A DNA stretch of 64,000 nt from Candidatus Krumholzibacteriia bacterium (GCA_024763215.1 JANTFX010000002.1:1-64000), one strand, 5' to 3'; counted from the stretch's first letter, positions 54,018 through 62,888 are shown. The notes: generated by a model not told the origin, from the letters alone. Numbers and translations: made by a program.

Positions 54018-54724
54018 GGACTCTCCAGCACCGGCCCGTACACGTCGTTCTGCGCCCCGAGCTTGGCGCTGATCTCCCCGATCATCTTGCGGGCCAGCTT
54101 GATCATCTGGGGATTTTCGGTGGAGTTGAGCAGGGTCTTCCACAGTTCCAGCGACACGCGGTCGTCCCCCATCCTGTAGTGCGCGAAGGCGGCGAACCGG
54201 CGTTCACGGTCCGTGGCATCCTTGCACCTGGAGGCGGCTTCGAACCAGAACGCCGCCCGCTCGTAATCCTTGTAGAACACGTAGTAGGTGAACCCGACCT
54301 GGAAGGGCAGCTTGGCGGTGTCGGGATTGTTCAGGATCCCCCGCTTGAGCAGGTCCAGGGATTTGGGAAAGCTCCCCAGGTCCGACCACGCCACCAGGGA
54401 AGCGAAGTGGTACGCCTCCACGAAACGGGGATCCAGCCGCGTGATGCCGTCGATCAACAGATCGAAATAGCGCAGGTCGTTGTGGCCCTTGGCGAACGCG
54501 CCGTAGTACTGGATGAAGCGGAACCAGAGGTAGTCGGCCACGGTCTCCCTGAACCCCACGGCGGCTTCGGTGAGGAAACGGCCCGAGGGGAAGTACAGGT
54601 GGTCCTGGCGGTCCTGCCCGTGCAACATGGCGTCGTAACTCAGAAGCGAGCCGACGACCAGCAACAGGCAGAAGAACACCCCCACGCTGCGGCCCATGGC
54701 CCCGATGTCCAGGCGCCCGTTCAT
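54014..54724 (-). CDS. Membrane-anchored TPR-like protein linked to the pilus ABC transporter
   Basis: 236 aa with an N-terminal membrane helix (GVFFCLLLVVGSLLSYDAM). A helical TPR-like body follows (LWFRFIQYYGAFAKGHNDLR, FVEAYHFASLVAWSDLGSFP, ILNNPDTAKLPFQVGFTYYV, RFAAFAHYRMGDDRVSLELW). Both ends overlap neighbours by ATGA: the ABC permease upstream and pilD downstream. The place fits the myxobacterial PilG/H/I set, where a non-ABC protein accompanies the transporter. No enzyme motif is seen. Name not assigned. Confidence 0.72.
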   Translation of the reverse strand: MNGRLDIGAMGRSVGVFFCLLLVVGSLLSYDAMLHGQDRQDHLYFPSGRFLTEAAVGFRETVADYLWFRFIQYYGAFAKGHNDLRYFDLLIDGITRLDPRFVEAYHFASLVAWSDLGSFPKSLDLLKRGILNNPDTAKLPFQVGFTYYVFYKDYERAAFWFEAASRCKDATDRERRFAAFAHYRMGDDRVSLELWKTLLNSTENPQMIKLARKMIGEISAKLGAQNDVYGPVLESP

Positions 54725-55488
54725 CGCAGGCCCTTGCCCCTGAACACGGCCCCGGCCAGCAGGACCAGCAGCCCGGCGTACCCCAGGCAGTAGACGGTCG
54801 CGAGCAGGTACTGGCCCGGCGGTATCAGGTCCCCGTGGACCACCGCGCCGCGGATGTTGAAGACCTCGAGGTTGGGAACCAGGAAGTAGACCGCATCGAA
54901 TATCCGCTGCTGCAGGGGGCTGCCCTGGAGGTGCCCGAAATCCCGGATGGACTGGCTCAGGTGCCCCACGAGGAAGACGCCCAGGGTGGCCACCGCGGAC
55001 AGGGGCGCCGAGGCGCAGGTGCTGAAGAGCACGACCACCGCATTGATGATCACCAGCTCCAGCAGGGTCATGTAGATCGCGCCCAGGTAGTGGACGGAGA
55101 AGGCTCCCGGGGCCACCGTGAGCACGAGGAAGAACAGCAAGCCCATCAGCGCCAGCATGGCGGCCAGGGTGAGGTTCAGGCCCAGGAACTTCCCGAGCAG
55201 ATACTGCCGCCGGCCCACGGGCTTGGCCAGGATGGTCACGATGGTTCCCTTGTCGACTTCCTTGCGGATCATGTTGCTCCCCACGAGCACCACGACCAGC
55301 AAACCGAAGGCCGACATGGCGGCCAGGCCCACGTCGGTCATGATCTTGCTCTGGGCGCCGATGGTCAAAGGTGAAAGCACCGCCGTGCTGGCCAGCATGA
55401 CGAACCCGAACATGCCCACCAGGTAAAACAGCCGGTCCCGCACCGTTTCCCGGAACGTACCGACCGCAAGGGTGCCGAGCGTGCTCAT
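54721..55488 (-). CDS. ABC transporter permease (PilI-like)
   Basis: 255 aa with about six membrane helices, similar to ABC-2 type permeases that pair with a single ATPase. It has FRETVRDRLFYLVGMFGFVM near the start and MIRKEVDKGTIVTILAKPVGRRQYLLGKF, the typical ABC-2 coupling region. The ATG shares one base with the ATPase stop. In Myxococcus pilH/pilI occupy the same position between pilA and pilD and are needed for pilus assembly; the substrate is unknown. Confidence 0.85.
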   Translation of the reverse strand: MSTLGTLAVGTFRETVRDRLFYLVGMFGFVMLASTAVLSPLTIGAQSKIMTDVGLAAMSAFGLLVVVLVGSNMIRKEVDKGTIVTILAKPVGRRQYLLGKFLGLNLTLAAMLALMGLLFFLVLTVAPGAFSVHYLGAIYMTLLELVIINAVVVLFSTCASAPLSAVATLGVFLVGHLSQSIRDFGHLQGSPLQQRIFDAVYFLVPNLEVFNIRGAVVHGDLIPPGQYLLATVYCLGYAGLLVLLAGAVFRGKGLR

Positions 55489-56516
55489 CACGACCCCCTC
55501 CCCTGTTCCGCTTGGTCCACGAACAGCTCCTCCAGGGCCGAGCGGTGGGTCCCCACCCCCAGCACCTTCCATTGCTGCTCGGTGCAGCGCGCCAGCAGCC
55601 GGGCCAGATCCGCCACCCCGGCGGTCTGGACGTGCAGTACCTCGCCGTGCCGCCTGACGATGTGATCCTCCAGGATTCCCGAACCCGCCCCGCGCGGGGC
55701 CACGAGCTGGACTTCGTAGATCGTGGTCCGGTTCAGATCCGCCATGCGGTGCTGCGCCACCAGGTGCCCTTGCCGCAGAATGGCCACCTCATCGGCCAGC
55801 ATCTCGATGTCGGGCACGATGTGGGACGAGAGGATCACCGTCTTGCCCCGGTCGCGGAGGCCCTGCAACAGTTCGCGTACCTGCCGGCGGCCCACCGGGT
55901 CAAGTCCCGACATGGGCTCGTCAAGGATCAGCAGATCGGGATCCCCGAGCAGGGCCTGGGCCAGCCCGATGCGCTGCAACATGCCCTTGGAATACTTGCG
56001 CAGCCTGACCGCGGCCGCCGACTCCAGCTTCACCACAGCCAGCACTTCGTCGATCCTTTTCTCCCGCTCCGGCCGCCGGATATGCAGCAGGTCGGCGTAG
56101 AAGCGCAGCAGCTCCCTGCCGCTCAGGTGCTCGAAGAAATAGGGGCGCTCGGGCAGGTACCCGATGGCAGCCCTCGCCGCAGGATCCGTATGCTCTCGCC
56201 CGAAGATCCGCACGCGTCCGGCCCGGGCATGGACCAGATCGAGGATGCAGTTGATGGTGGTCGTCTTGCCCGCGCCGTTGTGGCCCAGCAGGCCGAAAAT
56301 GCACCCCGGAGCCACGGTGAAGGACACTCCTGCGATGCCGCGCTGGCGGCGCCGGCGGAATCCGGTCCTGTAGTCTCGGGTCAGGTCCACGACTTCAAGG
56401 GCCGCACAACCATGGCGGGATGCGGCATGGATAGCGGGGGCCGGTCCGGCCATGCAGGCGGTTCCGGCCCCGGGCTCCGCAACTGTCTGATTCGTAGCCA
56501 TCTGCTGCCTACTCAC
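55488..56516 (-). CDS. ABC transporter ATP-binding protein (PilH-like)
   Basis: 342 aa. It has Walker A GLLGHNGAGKTTTINCI, Q-loop region IGYLPERPYFFEHLSGREL, signature YSKGMLQRIGLAQAL, Walker B LLILDEPMSGLDPVG and H-loop VILSSHIVPDIEML. A C-terminal domain follows. The start is GTG at 56516 (AGGTGATC upstream); ATGs at codons 6 and 22 are alternatives. It is coupled to the permease and belongs to the pilus locus, probably as PilH. Confidence 0.9.
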   Translation of the reverse strand: MSRQQMATNQTVAEPGAGTACMAGPAPAIHAASRHGCAALEVVDLTRDYRTGFRRRRQRGIAGVSFTVAPGCIFGLLGHNGAGKTTTINCILDLVHARAGRVRIFGREHTDPAARAAIGYLPERPYFFEHLSGRELLRFYADLLHIRRPEREKRIDEVLAVVKLESAAAVRLRKYSKGMLQRIGLAQALLGDPDLLILDEPMSGLDPVGRRQVRELLQGLRDRGKTVILSSHIVPDIEMLADEVAILRQGHLVAQHRMADLNRTTIYEVQLVAPRGAGSGILEDHIVRRHGEVLHVQTAGVADLARLLARCTEQQWKVLGVGTHRSALEELFVDQAEQGRGS

Positions 56517-56629
56517 TGATCACCTCGGTAGCGTTTCCGGGACGCTGGCCCGGATAACCTCAAACTGCGGCTTCCAGTGGGGGTGCTTGCAACACCGGTG
56601 CCAGCGGCACAGGCAGTGGATCCGGAGGA

Positions 56630-57037
56630 TCAGATGTTCGACAGGGTGATGATGACGGCCGACCGTCCATAGCCGGTGATGCGGTATCCGGCCATGTTGC
56701 CGCCGACCATGACTCCCTCCAGCCCCACCTGGCCCGGCCCGGCCGCAGGTGCGCCGAACTGGGGTTCTGAGGCCGCATCGGTGAAAGCGTTGGTCATCAA
56801 CCCGCCTCCCGGCAGCATGGGGGTCAGGTCCCCTGCGGCAACCGAGTAGGTCCCGCTGTGCATGGCGGCGTAGTCCTCGGTGACCAGCTGCAGGGTATGG
56901 GCGCTCGAGAGGGTGCCCGCCTCGCGGGCGTGATTCTTCATGGATATGAAATTGGGCAAGGCGATGGTCACGAGCAGGCCCAGGATGATGATGACGATCA
57001 TCAGCTCGATAATGGTGAATCCTTTGGCATTGTTCAT
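56630..57037 (-). CDS. Type IV prepilin (second pilin, PilA paralogue)
   Basis: 135 aa with a type III signal MNNAKG|FTIIELMIVIIILGLLV (cleavage after Gly6, Glu5 of the mature protein present). The body is similar to PilA: YAAMHSGTYSVAAGDLTPML matches YAVRNDGIYSDAAGDLTPLL, and TNAFTDAASEP matches ENAFSGAATEP. It is a tandem relative, probably a minor pilin. The ATG at 57037 overlaps the preceding gene by four bases. Confidence 0.93.
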   Translation of the reverse strand: MNNAKGFTIIELMIVIIILGLLVTIALPNFISMKNHAREAGTLSSAHTLQLVTEDYAAMHSGTYSVAAGDLTPMLPGGGLMTNAFTDAASEPQFGAPAAGPGQVGLEGVMVGGNMAGYRITGYGRSAVIITLSNI

Positions 57038-57549
57038 GGTGTGCCTCCGGTCATCGTTTCCATGGACTCGATTGCTTTCCCGGTGCCGGCCCGGTCGGGT
57101 CCGCCCTCCAGCCGCACCAGTTCCCGGCAACCGCCATCGTTGCCGTAGATCCAACCCTGGATACGGTAGGAGCGGCCTTCGTTCCCCGGGGTGTAGGTCA
57201 CATCACCGGGTCTGCGGGCGAAGGCCAGGGGCTTGCCGTCCAGGGGGTTGGCGGGCACCCGCTTTTCAGGCAGGTACCGCGACAGTTGCGCCACCGAAGA
57301 CGGGAACCGGCCAAGGTGCTGCCGCGCGAAACTCTCGGCGGCCAGCTGCACGGTGGCTGCATTGCCCTTGATGGCCGCAACCCGAGCGCCGGCACCGATC
57401 CGGTTGGCCAGAGGAACCACCGCCAGCAGCAACAGTCCGACCACCAGCACCAGAGCCCCCACCGCCAGGACGACATCGTCACGTTCCGGAATGGGCGGAG
57501 CGTGGAACGGTCGGCGAATGGTCTGGAGGTGCTGCCGGATAGCCTGCAT
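57034..57549 (-). CDS. Pilin-like protein lacking a prepilin cleavage motif
   Basis: 171 aa. A 25-residue cytoplasmic N-terminus precedes one membrane helix (VVLAVGALVLVVGLLLLAVV, about 26-48), but there is no K/R-G-F...E prepilin signal. After the helix, NAATVQLAAESFARQHLGRF resembles the PilA segment AAHTVQLAAEDYAVRNDG, so the soluble part is a pilin relative. NPLDGKP resembles the NPhT-like pseudopilin motif. The ATG at 57549 has GGGATGGG upstream. It lies between pilA and another pilin, the latter overlapping by ATGA. It cannot be processed by PilD in the usual way. Confidence 0.75.
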   Translation of the reverse strand: MQAIRQHLQTIRRPFHAPPIPERDDVVLAVGALVLVVGLLLLAVVPLANRIGAGARVAAIKGNAATVQLAAESFARQHLGRFPSSVAQLSRYLPEKRVPANPLDGKPLAFARRPGDVTYTPGNEGRSYRIQGWIYGNDGGCRELVRLEGGPDRAGTGKAIESMETMTGGTP

Positions 57550-57563
57550 GTTCCCATCCCTTG

Positions 57564-57600
57564 AAAAACGGGCGGAGCAGGTCAAGCCAGCTCCGCCCGT
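57564..57600 (-). terminator. Intrinsic terminator after pilA
   Basis: ACGGGCGGAGC and GCTCCGCCCGT (11 bp, loop 11) followed by TTTTC, 19 bp after the pilA stop. It would make pilA mRNA abundant and read-through to the minor pilins weak. Confidence 0.85.
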
Positions 57601-57619
57601 ATTCCGTTACGGCCGTGGA

Positions 57620-58060
57620 TTACTGGCCGCTGGTCAGCGTCAGGATGATACCGTCACCGGCCGGACCGCCCGTGGGATCCTTGCCGAAACCGGTGATGGA
57701 GTAACCATCGTTCACACCGTCACCATCGGGGTCGACGGCCAGGATACCGACCTGCCCGGCGGCAGCGGCGACAGCGGCGAAGTGGGGCTCGGTGGCGGCG
57801 CCACTGAAGGCGTTCTCCAGCAGAGCGGCACCCGGCAGCAGCGGAGTCAGGTCACCGGCGGCGTCCGAGTAGATGCCGTCGTTGCGAACCGCATAATCCT
57901 CGGCGGCCAGCTGGACCGTGTGCGCGGCGCCCTTGACCTTGGCTTCCTTGGCCCGGTCCTGCATGCTGATGAAGTTCGGAATGGCGATGGCAGCCAGGAT
58001 GCCGATGATAACGACCACGATCATCAGCTCAATCAGAGTAAAGCCCTTACGATTCAACAC
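57620..58060 (-). CDS. pilA: Major type IV pilin PilA
   Basis: 146 aa. The start is GTG at 58060 with AAGGAGG seven bases upstream, giving MLNRKG|FTLIELMIVVVIIGILA, a classic six-residue leader with Gly(-1) and Glu5. The long N-terminal helix continues to IPNFISMQDRAKEAKVKG. The globular part is short. There is no C-terminal disulphide pair. It follows a consensus sigma-54 promoter and precedes its own terminator. It is the pilus building block. Confidence 0.95.
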   Translation of the reverse strand: MLNRKGFTLIELMIVVVIIGILAAIAIPNFISMQDRAKEAKVKGAAHTVQLAAEDYAVRNDGIYSDAAGDLTPLLPGAALLENAFSGAATEPHFAAVAAAAGQVGILAVDPDGDGVNDGYSITGFGKDPTGGPAGDGIILTLTSGQ

Positions 58061-58152
58061 TACCTGTCCTCCTTGCAATGGTCCGCGGACCTTGAATTGG
58101 GAACGGGCCGGTATGCCCCCCCCTGTCAACCTGCCTGTGGCTGGAGCTTTTA

Positions 58153-58169
58153 ATGCAATGCTCATGCCA
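58153..58169 (-). promoter_or_regulatory. Sigma-54 promoter for pilA
   Basis: TGGCATG-AGCA-TTGCAT on the minus strand, GG and GC exactly 10 apart, near-consensus. The transcription start is expected near 58143, with an 83-nt leader. The neighbouring pilR gene encodes a sigma-54 activator. Confidence 0.85.
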
Positions 58170-58316
58170 CCTGCAGCCTTTCCCTCCGCTTTCTCGAAAT
58201 CCCTTGTGAGTCAACGGATTGGGATCCAATCTGGTCGGTGCTTCCCCCTGAGCCTGCCCGCTTCCGCGTGCTGTTTGCATGGAGCTTCATGCCCCCGGCA
58301 GGCAAAACAGGAGCCG

Positions 58317-59837
58317 CTATCCGACCGGCACGACGTGGGATTCCTCCCGCGCGTGATCTTCCTGCCCGGAATCACTTCCGGACATGTCCAGAACGGCTTC
58401 GACCACGTCGGCCGCTTCATTCCCGGCCGTTTCGTAGGCGTCGTCGTCGTTGAATTGCTGGTCTTCCTCACCGTTCAGACCGTACTTCTTGAGCTTGCGA
58501 TAGAGGGTCGAGGCGTTGATCCCCAGAATTTCCGAAGTCCGCTTCCGGGCTCCGCCCGTACGCTCGAGGACGGCCAGGATGTGGGATTTCTCCAGCTCCT
58601 CCAGGGTGACCATGCCGCCGACCGCCAGGGTGGGCGTCCCTGCGGCCGCCTGCTGCAGGGACCTGATCTGCTGGGGCAGATCATTCACGGTGACCTTCTG
58701 CCCTTCACGGATGATCACGGCCCGTTCGATGACGTTCTCCAGTTCCCGCACGTTTCCCGGCCAGTCATAGGCGCACAGGATACGCATGGCCCCATCGTCG
58801 ATGAAATTGCCCATGCCCCCGGAATACTCCGGTCCCAGGCAGCGCTTCAGGAAGTGATCCACCAGCAGGGGGATGTCGTCGGTGCGCTCTCTGAGGGAGG
58901 GAAGCTGCAGGGGGATGACGTTGAGGCGGTAGTACAGGTCGGTGCGGAAATTCCCCTTGGCGACCTCGTCCTCGAGGTCGCGGTTCGTCGCGGCGATGAC
59001 CCTCACGTCCACCTTGACCGGACTGCTGCTGCCGACCGGATATATCTCGCGTTCCTGGAGCATGCGCAGCAGCTTGACCTGGATGGACAACGGGGTTTCA
59101 CCGATCTCATCCAGAAAAATCGTCCCACCCTCGGCCTGCCTGCAGAACCCGTCATGGTCCCGGTCGGCCCCGGTGAAGGAACCCCGCACGTGTCCGAAGA
59201 GCTGGCTTTCGAGCAGGGTCTCGGGAATGGCGCCGCAGTTGATGGCCACGAAGGGACCGCTGCTGCGGTCGCTGCGCTGGTGGATGGACTGGGCGATCAG
59301 CTCCTTGCCCGTGCCGCTCTCGCCGTTTATCAGGACGGTGGCCCGGGTCGAGGCGATCTTCTCGACCATCTTGTAGACCGAACGCATGCGCGGACTCTTG
59401 CCGATGATCTGCTTGCGGCTCTGGGTGCGCGTCAGCTGCCGCCGCAGTTCCTGGTTCTCGTTGCGAGCCCGGTGGAGTTCAAGCGCGTTGCGGACCACCA
59501 TCTTGATGTCGTCGTTCTTGCAGTGCTTCTGCAGGTACGAGAAGGCGCCCAGGTTGACGGCGTCGATGGCCGACTGCTCGCTGGCATAGGCGGTCATGAT
59601 GATGACCGGGCAGGTCGCCTCCAGCTTCTTGAGTTCCTTCAGCAGCTGGATACCGTCCATCTTCGGCATCTGGATATCGGTCATGACCAGGTCGCAGGGA
59701 GTCTCCTTGAAAGTCTCCAGTCCGGCGGCGGCGGAATTCGCCGTCAGTACCTCATACCCCTCTTTTTGCAGGAGGATGGAAAGGTACTGGCACATGGACT
59801 CCTCATCGTCGACGACCAAAATCCTGTCCTGGGCCAT
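58317..59837 (-). CDS. pilR: Sigma-54-dependent response regulator PilR
   Basis: 506 aa NtrC-type activator. The receiver domain (about 1-120) has ILVVDDEESM, the phospho-acceptor in LVMTDIQMPKMDG and IIMTAYAS. The AAA+ domain has GESGTGKELIAQSIH (Walker A), the sigma-54 contact loop GSFTGAD (usually GAFTGA) and GGTIFLDEIGETP (Walker B). The C-terminal Fis helix-turn-helix is followed by an acidic tail. It is expected to activate pilA and probably pilM. Confidence 0.93.
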   Translation of the reverse strand: MAQDRILVVDDEESMCQYLSILLQKEGYEVLTANSAAAGLETFKETPCDLVMTDIQMPKMDGIQLLKELKKLEATCPVIIMTAYASEQSAIDAVNLGAFSYLQKHCKNDDIKMVVRNALELHRARNENQELRRQLTRTQSRKQIIGKSPRMRSVYKMVEKIASTRATVLINGESGTGKELIAQSIHQRSDRSSGPFVAINCGAIPETLLESQLFGHVRGSFTGADRDHDGFCRQAEGGTIFLDEIGETPLSIQVKLLRMLQEREIYPVGSSSPVKVDVRVIAATNRDLEDEVAKGNFRTDLYYRLNVIPLQLPSLRERTDDIPLLVDHFLKRCLGPEYSGGMGNFIDDGAMRILCAYDWPGNVRELENVIERAVIIREGQKVTVNDLPQQIRSLQQAAAGTPTLAVGGMVTLEELEKSHILAVLERTGGARKRTSEILGINASTLYRKLKKYGLNGEEDQQFNDDDAYETAGNEAADVVEAVLDMSGSDSGQEDHAREESHVVPVG

Positions 59838-59921
59838 GAAGTGCTCCTCGCGTCGTGAAGATCCAGCTGCTGTCAGGGGAGGTATCGACCACCGGCAGGT
59901 TTTCTTTACGCGGAAATGCTC

Positions 59922-61625
59922 CTACACCAGGATTTTTTCGGCCGCCGGGACCTCTTCCGGGTCGCCGGTGCCCGCCGCCAGGTCGGCCTGCGGCCAGACC
60001 ACCACGAACACGGCGCCACCGGATGCGGCCGTCCGGGCTTCCACGTGACCCCCATGGGCCGCAGCGATCCTGGCCACCATGGCCAGTCCCAGGCCCGTGC
60101 CCTTGTCCTTGGTGGTCTTGAAGGGGGTGAACAGGTCATCACGGATGTCCGGGTCGATCCCGGGGCCGTCGTCGGCCACCTCCAGGATGTAGTTCCCGTC
60201 CCGCTTCCGGACCACCAGTTCGATGCGGCCGTGATAGGCCATCGCCTCGCAGGAGTTGATCACCAGGTTGAGGATCATCTGGGTCAGCTGAGAGGAATCC
60301 GCGACGAGGTCAAGGTCGTCCGGGTCGCAGCTGAAGTCGACCGCCACCTGCCCCCCGTGGGCCACGACGTGCTGTGTGGCCTGCAGCTCGACCTCGGCCA
60401 GGAATTCCGCTGCCGAAAACCGCCGCAGGGCCACCGGCCGCATGCGGGAATAGGCGAGGAAATCATTGATGATCGTGTTGACCCGGGCGCTTTCCTTCAG
60501 CACCAGCCCCAGCAGCTGGTCCAGGTTGCCGTCCAGATCCAGCTCGCCGGCCAGGATTTCCACGCTGCCGCGGATGCTGGCCAAAGGGTTGCGGATCTCA
60601 TGAGCGATGCTGGCCGCCAGTTCACCGACGGCGGCCATACGGTCCGCCTCCCTGACCCGGGCGGCCAACTTCTTTTCCCGGGTCAGGTCGGTGAAGATAA
60701 CGATGGCGCCGTCGCGGTGGCCATCCAGGTCGAGGACGGGGTTGACGTTCAGCCCCAGGGGCCTGGTTCCACCCGGGACCTGGATTTGCACCTCGCCCCG
60801 CTTCATGGGTTCCTGACCGTCGGCGACCGCGACCAGGACCGCGGCCAGTTCCTGTATTCCCGCCTGCGGGGCCACCTGGGCGAGGTGCCGCCCCAGGAGG
60901 TCCTTTTCCCGCAGCCCCAGGATGGCTTCGGCAGCCGGGTTGATCCGCGTCACGCGACCTGACCCGTCGATGGTCATCAGCCCGCTCCTGATGTTTTCCA
61001 GGATGTTCCGCACCTCGCAGCGGACCTTGGCGGAGTCCTCCTCGCTGCGCCGCTTCTGGAGCCCCCTTTGCGCCAGCTTCCTGGCCAGGGAACCGCTCAC
61101 CATGCCGGTGAAGATGAAAAGGGCCAGGTGCAGGGCCGTGACCATGACGGGCCACCCCTGCAGGTACTCCGGGGGCGTCGAACGCCCCGCCAGCAACCAG
61201 CCGAGGGCCAGGCCGAAATGCCCGCCGCCGACGAAGATGGCGGCCACACCGGCCAGGGACATGGCCCCGCGCGAGCCCAGGAAGTACGCACCGAACATGA
61301 TGGGGACGCAGAAGGACAGCGGGAGCATGGAAAAGGGACCACCGGTGAACTGCACCAGCAGCCCGAGCACCACCGTGTCCACCGCCAGCTGCACAACCAG
61401 CAGGAGCTGCCGGTCGACCGGGACCAAGGCGGCCGCCCAGCCGGCGGCCAGGGAAGTGTAGAGCAGGCCCAGGGAGGCCACGACCCCGGCCAGGGTGACC
61501 TGCTCGGGCGCAAACAGGATCATCCCGGCCGAGGCCAGGCTGAGCACCACGGCGAACCCCAACCTCAGCCGCAACAGCTTCAGGTTGGGGTCGCCGGGAA
61601 TCGGGTTGTGGGCCGCGCCGGGCAT
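59922..61625 (-). CDS. pilS: Sensor histidine kinase PilS
   Basis: 567 aa. Six or so N-terminal membrane helices span about residues 15-190, a PAS-like domain (NILENIRSGLMTIDGSGRVT) follows, then the H-box in ASIAHEIRNPLASIRGSVEI, N-box LNLVINSCEAM, and G boxes DDGPGI and GTGLGLAMV. This matches PilS. The ATG at 61625 has GGAG nine bases upstream; a TTG ten codons earlier lacks spacing. pilR follows after 84 bp. Confidence 0.92.
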   Translation of the reverse strand: MPGAAHNPIPGDPNLKLLRLRLGFAVVLSLASAGMILFAPEQVTLAGVVASLGLLYTSLAAGWAAALVPVDRQLLLVVQLAVDTVVLGLLVQFTGGPFSMLPLSFCVPIMFGAYFLGSRGAMSLAGVAAIFVGGGHFGLALGWLLAGRSTPPEYLQGWPVMVTALHLALFIFTGMVSGSLARKLAQRGLQKRRSEEDSAKVRCEVRNILENIRSGLMTIDGSGRVTRINPAAEAILGLREKDLLGRHLAQVAPQAGIQELAAVLVAVADGQEPMKRGEVQIQVPGGTRPLGLNVNPVLDLDGHRDGAIVIFTDLTREKKLAARVREADRMAAVGELAASIAHEIRNPLASIRGSVEILAGELDLDGNLDQLLGLVLKESARVNTIINDFLAYSRMRPVALRRFSAAEFLAEVELQATQHVVAHGGQVAVDFSCDPDDLDLVADSSQLTQMILNLVINSCEAMAYHGRIELVVRKRDGNYILEVADDGPGIDPDIRDDLFTPFKTTKDKGTGLGLAMVARIAAAHGGHVEARTAASGGAVFVVVWPQADLAAGTGDPEEVPAAEKILV

Positions 61626-61651
61626 GGGTTCGCACTCCGCAGCCAAGCTCG

Positions 61652-62866
61652 TCAACCTCCGACCACGTTGGCCATCTTGAACATGGGCAGGTACATGGCT
61701 ACGAGCATGCCGCCGACCATGGTGCCCATGACGACGATCATCAACGGTTCTATGGCCGCTGTCAGGGCCTCTACGGCGGAGTCCACCTCGTCGTCGTAGA
61801 AATCCGCGATCTTGGACAGCATCTCGTCCAGCGCGCCGGTCTGTTCCCCGATGCTGATCATCTGGACCACCATGGGCGGGAAGACCCCGCTTTCCTTCAG
61901 GGGCAGGGCGATGGTGTCACCCTGGCTGATGCTGGTGGCCGTGTTCTGGATGGCCTGCTGGATAACGCTGTTGCCGGCGGTCTTGGCCGTGATCTCCAGC
62001 CCCTGCAGGATGGGCACGCCGGAGCTGATGAGCGTCCCGAGGGTGCGCGTGAAGCGGGCAACGGCGGACTTCCTGAGCACGGTGCCCAGGATCGGTATCC
62101 GCAGGGCCAGACGGTCGGTGACCATCTTCCCCTTGACGGTGGCCCGGTAGCGCTTGAAGGCGATGGTGGCGGCCGTGGCGCCGCCCGCCAGGGCCCACCA
62201 GTACGCTTTGAGGAATTCGGACAGGCCCATGACGATCCGCGTCGGCGCGGGCAAGGTGCCCCCGAAATCCGAGAACATCTTGGCGAAGACCGGGATCACG
62301 AACATGAGCATGAAGATGCAGGCCCCGCCGGCCACCGTCAGCACGATGACCGGGTAGGTCATGGCGCCCTTGACCTTGCGTTGCAGGGCGTCCGCCTTCT
62401 CGAGGAAGACGGCCAAACGGCCCAGGATCACGTCCAGGATACCGCCGGCCTCGCCGGCGGCGATCATGTTCACGAACAGGTCCGAGAACACCTTGGGATG
62501 CTTCTCCAGGGCTTCGGCCAGGGTCGAACCGCCTTCGACGTCGCTGGTCACCTGCTGCACGACCTTCTTGAAGTGGGGTTTCTCCAGCTGGCGCCCCAGC
62601 ACGTCCAGACACTGCACCAGGGGCAGGCCCGCGTTGACCATGGTGGCGAACTGCCGGGTGAAGACCGAGAGGTCCTTGACCCCCACCTTGGTCTTCTTCA
62701 GGAAGCCGATCTCGATCTCCTTCGGCTTCTTCTTGATCGAGGTGATCACCACCCGGCGCTTGCGCAGGTATTCCCCCACCTGCTTGCGGTCTTCGCATTC
62801 GTACTCACCGGAGAGGACCTCGCCCTTGCTCGTCCGGCCTTTCCAGATAAAGGTTGTGGTGCTCAC
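61652..62866 (-). CDS. pilC: Type IV pilus inner-membrane platform protein PilC
   Basis: 404 aa of the GspF family. It has FTRQFATMVNAGLPLVQCLDVL, two repeated halves with three membrane helices (YPVIVLTVAGGACIFMLMF...), RFTRTLGTLISSGVPILQGL and PLMIVVMGTMVGGMLVAMYL. The start is GTG at 62866 with GGAGG six bases upstream. It is the platform turned by the pilus ATPases. Confidence 0.96.
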   Translation of the reverse strand: MSTTTFIWKGRTSKGEVLSGEYECEDRKQVGEYLRKRRVVITSIKKKPKEIEIGFLKKTKVGVKDLSVFTRQFATMVNAGLPLVQCLDVLGRQLEKPHFKKVVQQVTSDVEGGSTLAEALEKHPKVFSDLFVNMIAAGEAGGILDVILGRLAVFLEKADALQRKVKGAMTYPVIVLTVAGGACIFMLMFVIPVFAKMFSDFGGTLPAPTRIVMGLSEFLKAYWWALAGGATAATIAFKRYRATVKGKMVTDRLALRIPILGTVLRKSAVARFTRTLGTLISSGVPILQGLEITAKTAGNSVIQQAIQNTATSISQGDTIALPLKESGVFPPMVVQMISIGEQTGALDEMLSKIADFYDDEVDSAVEALTAAIEPLMIVVMGTMVGGMLVAMYLPMFKMANVVGG

Positions 62867-62888
62867 GGGATTCCTCCGCTGCTACGGG

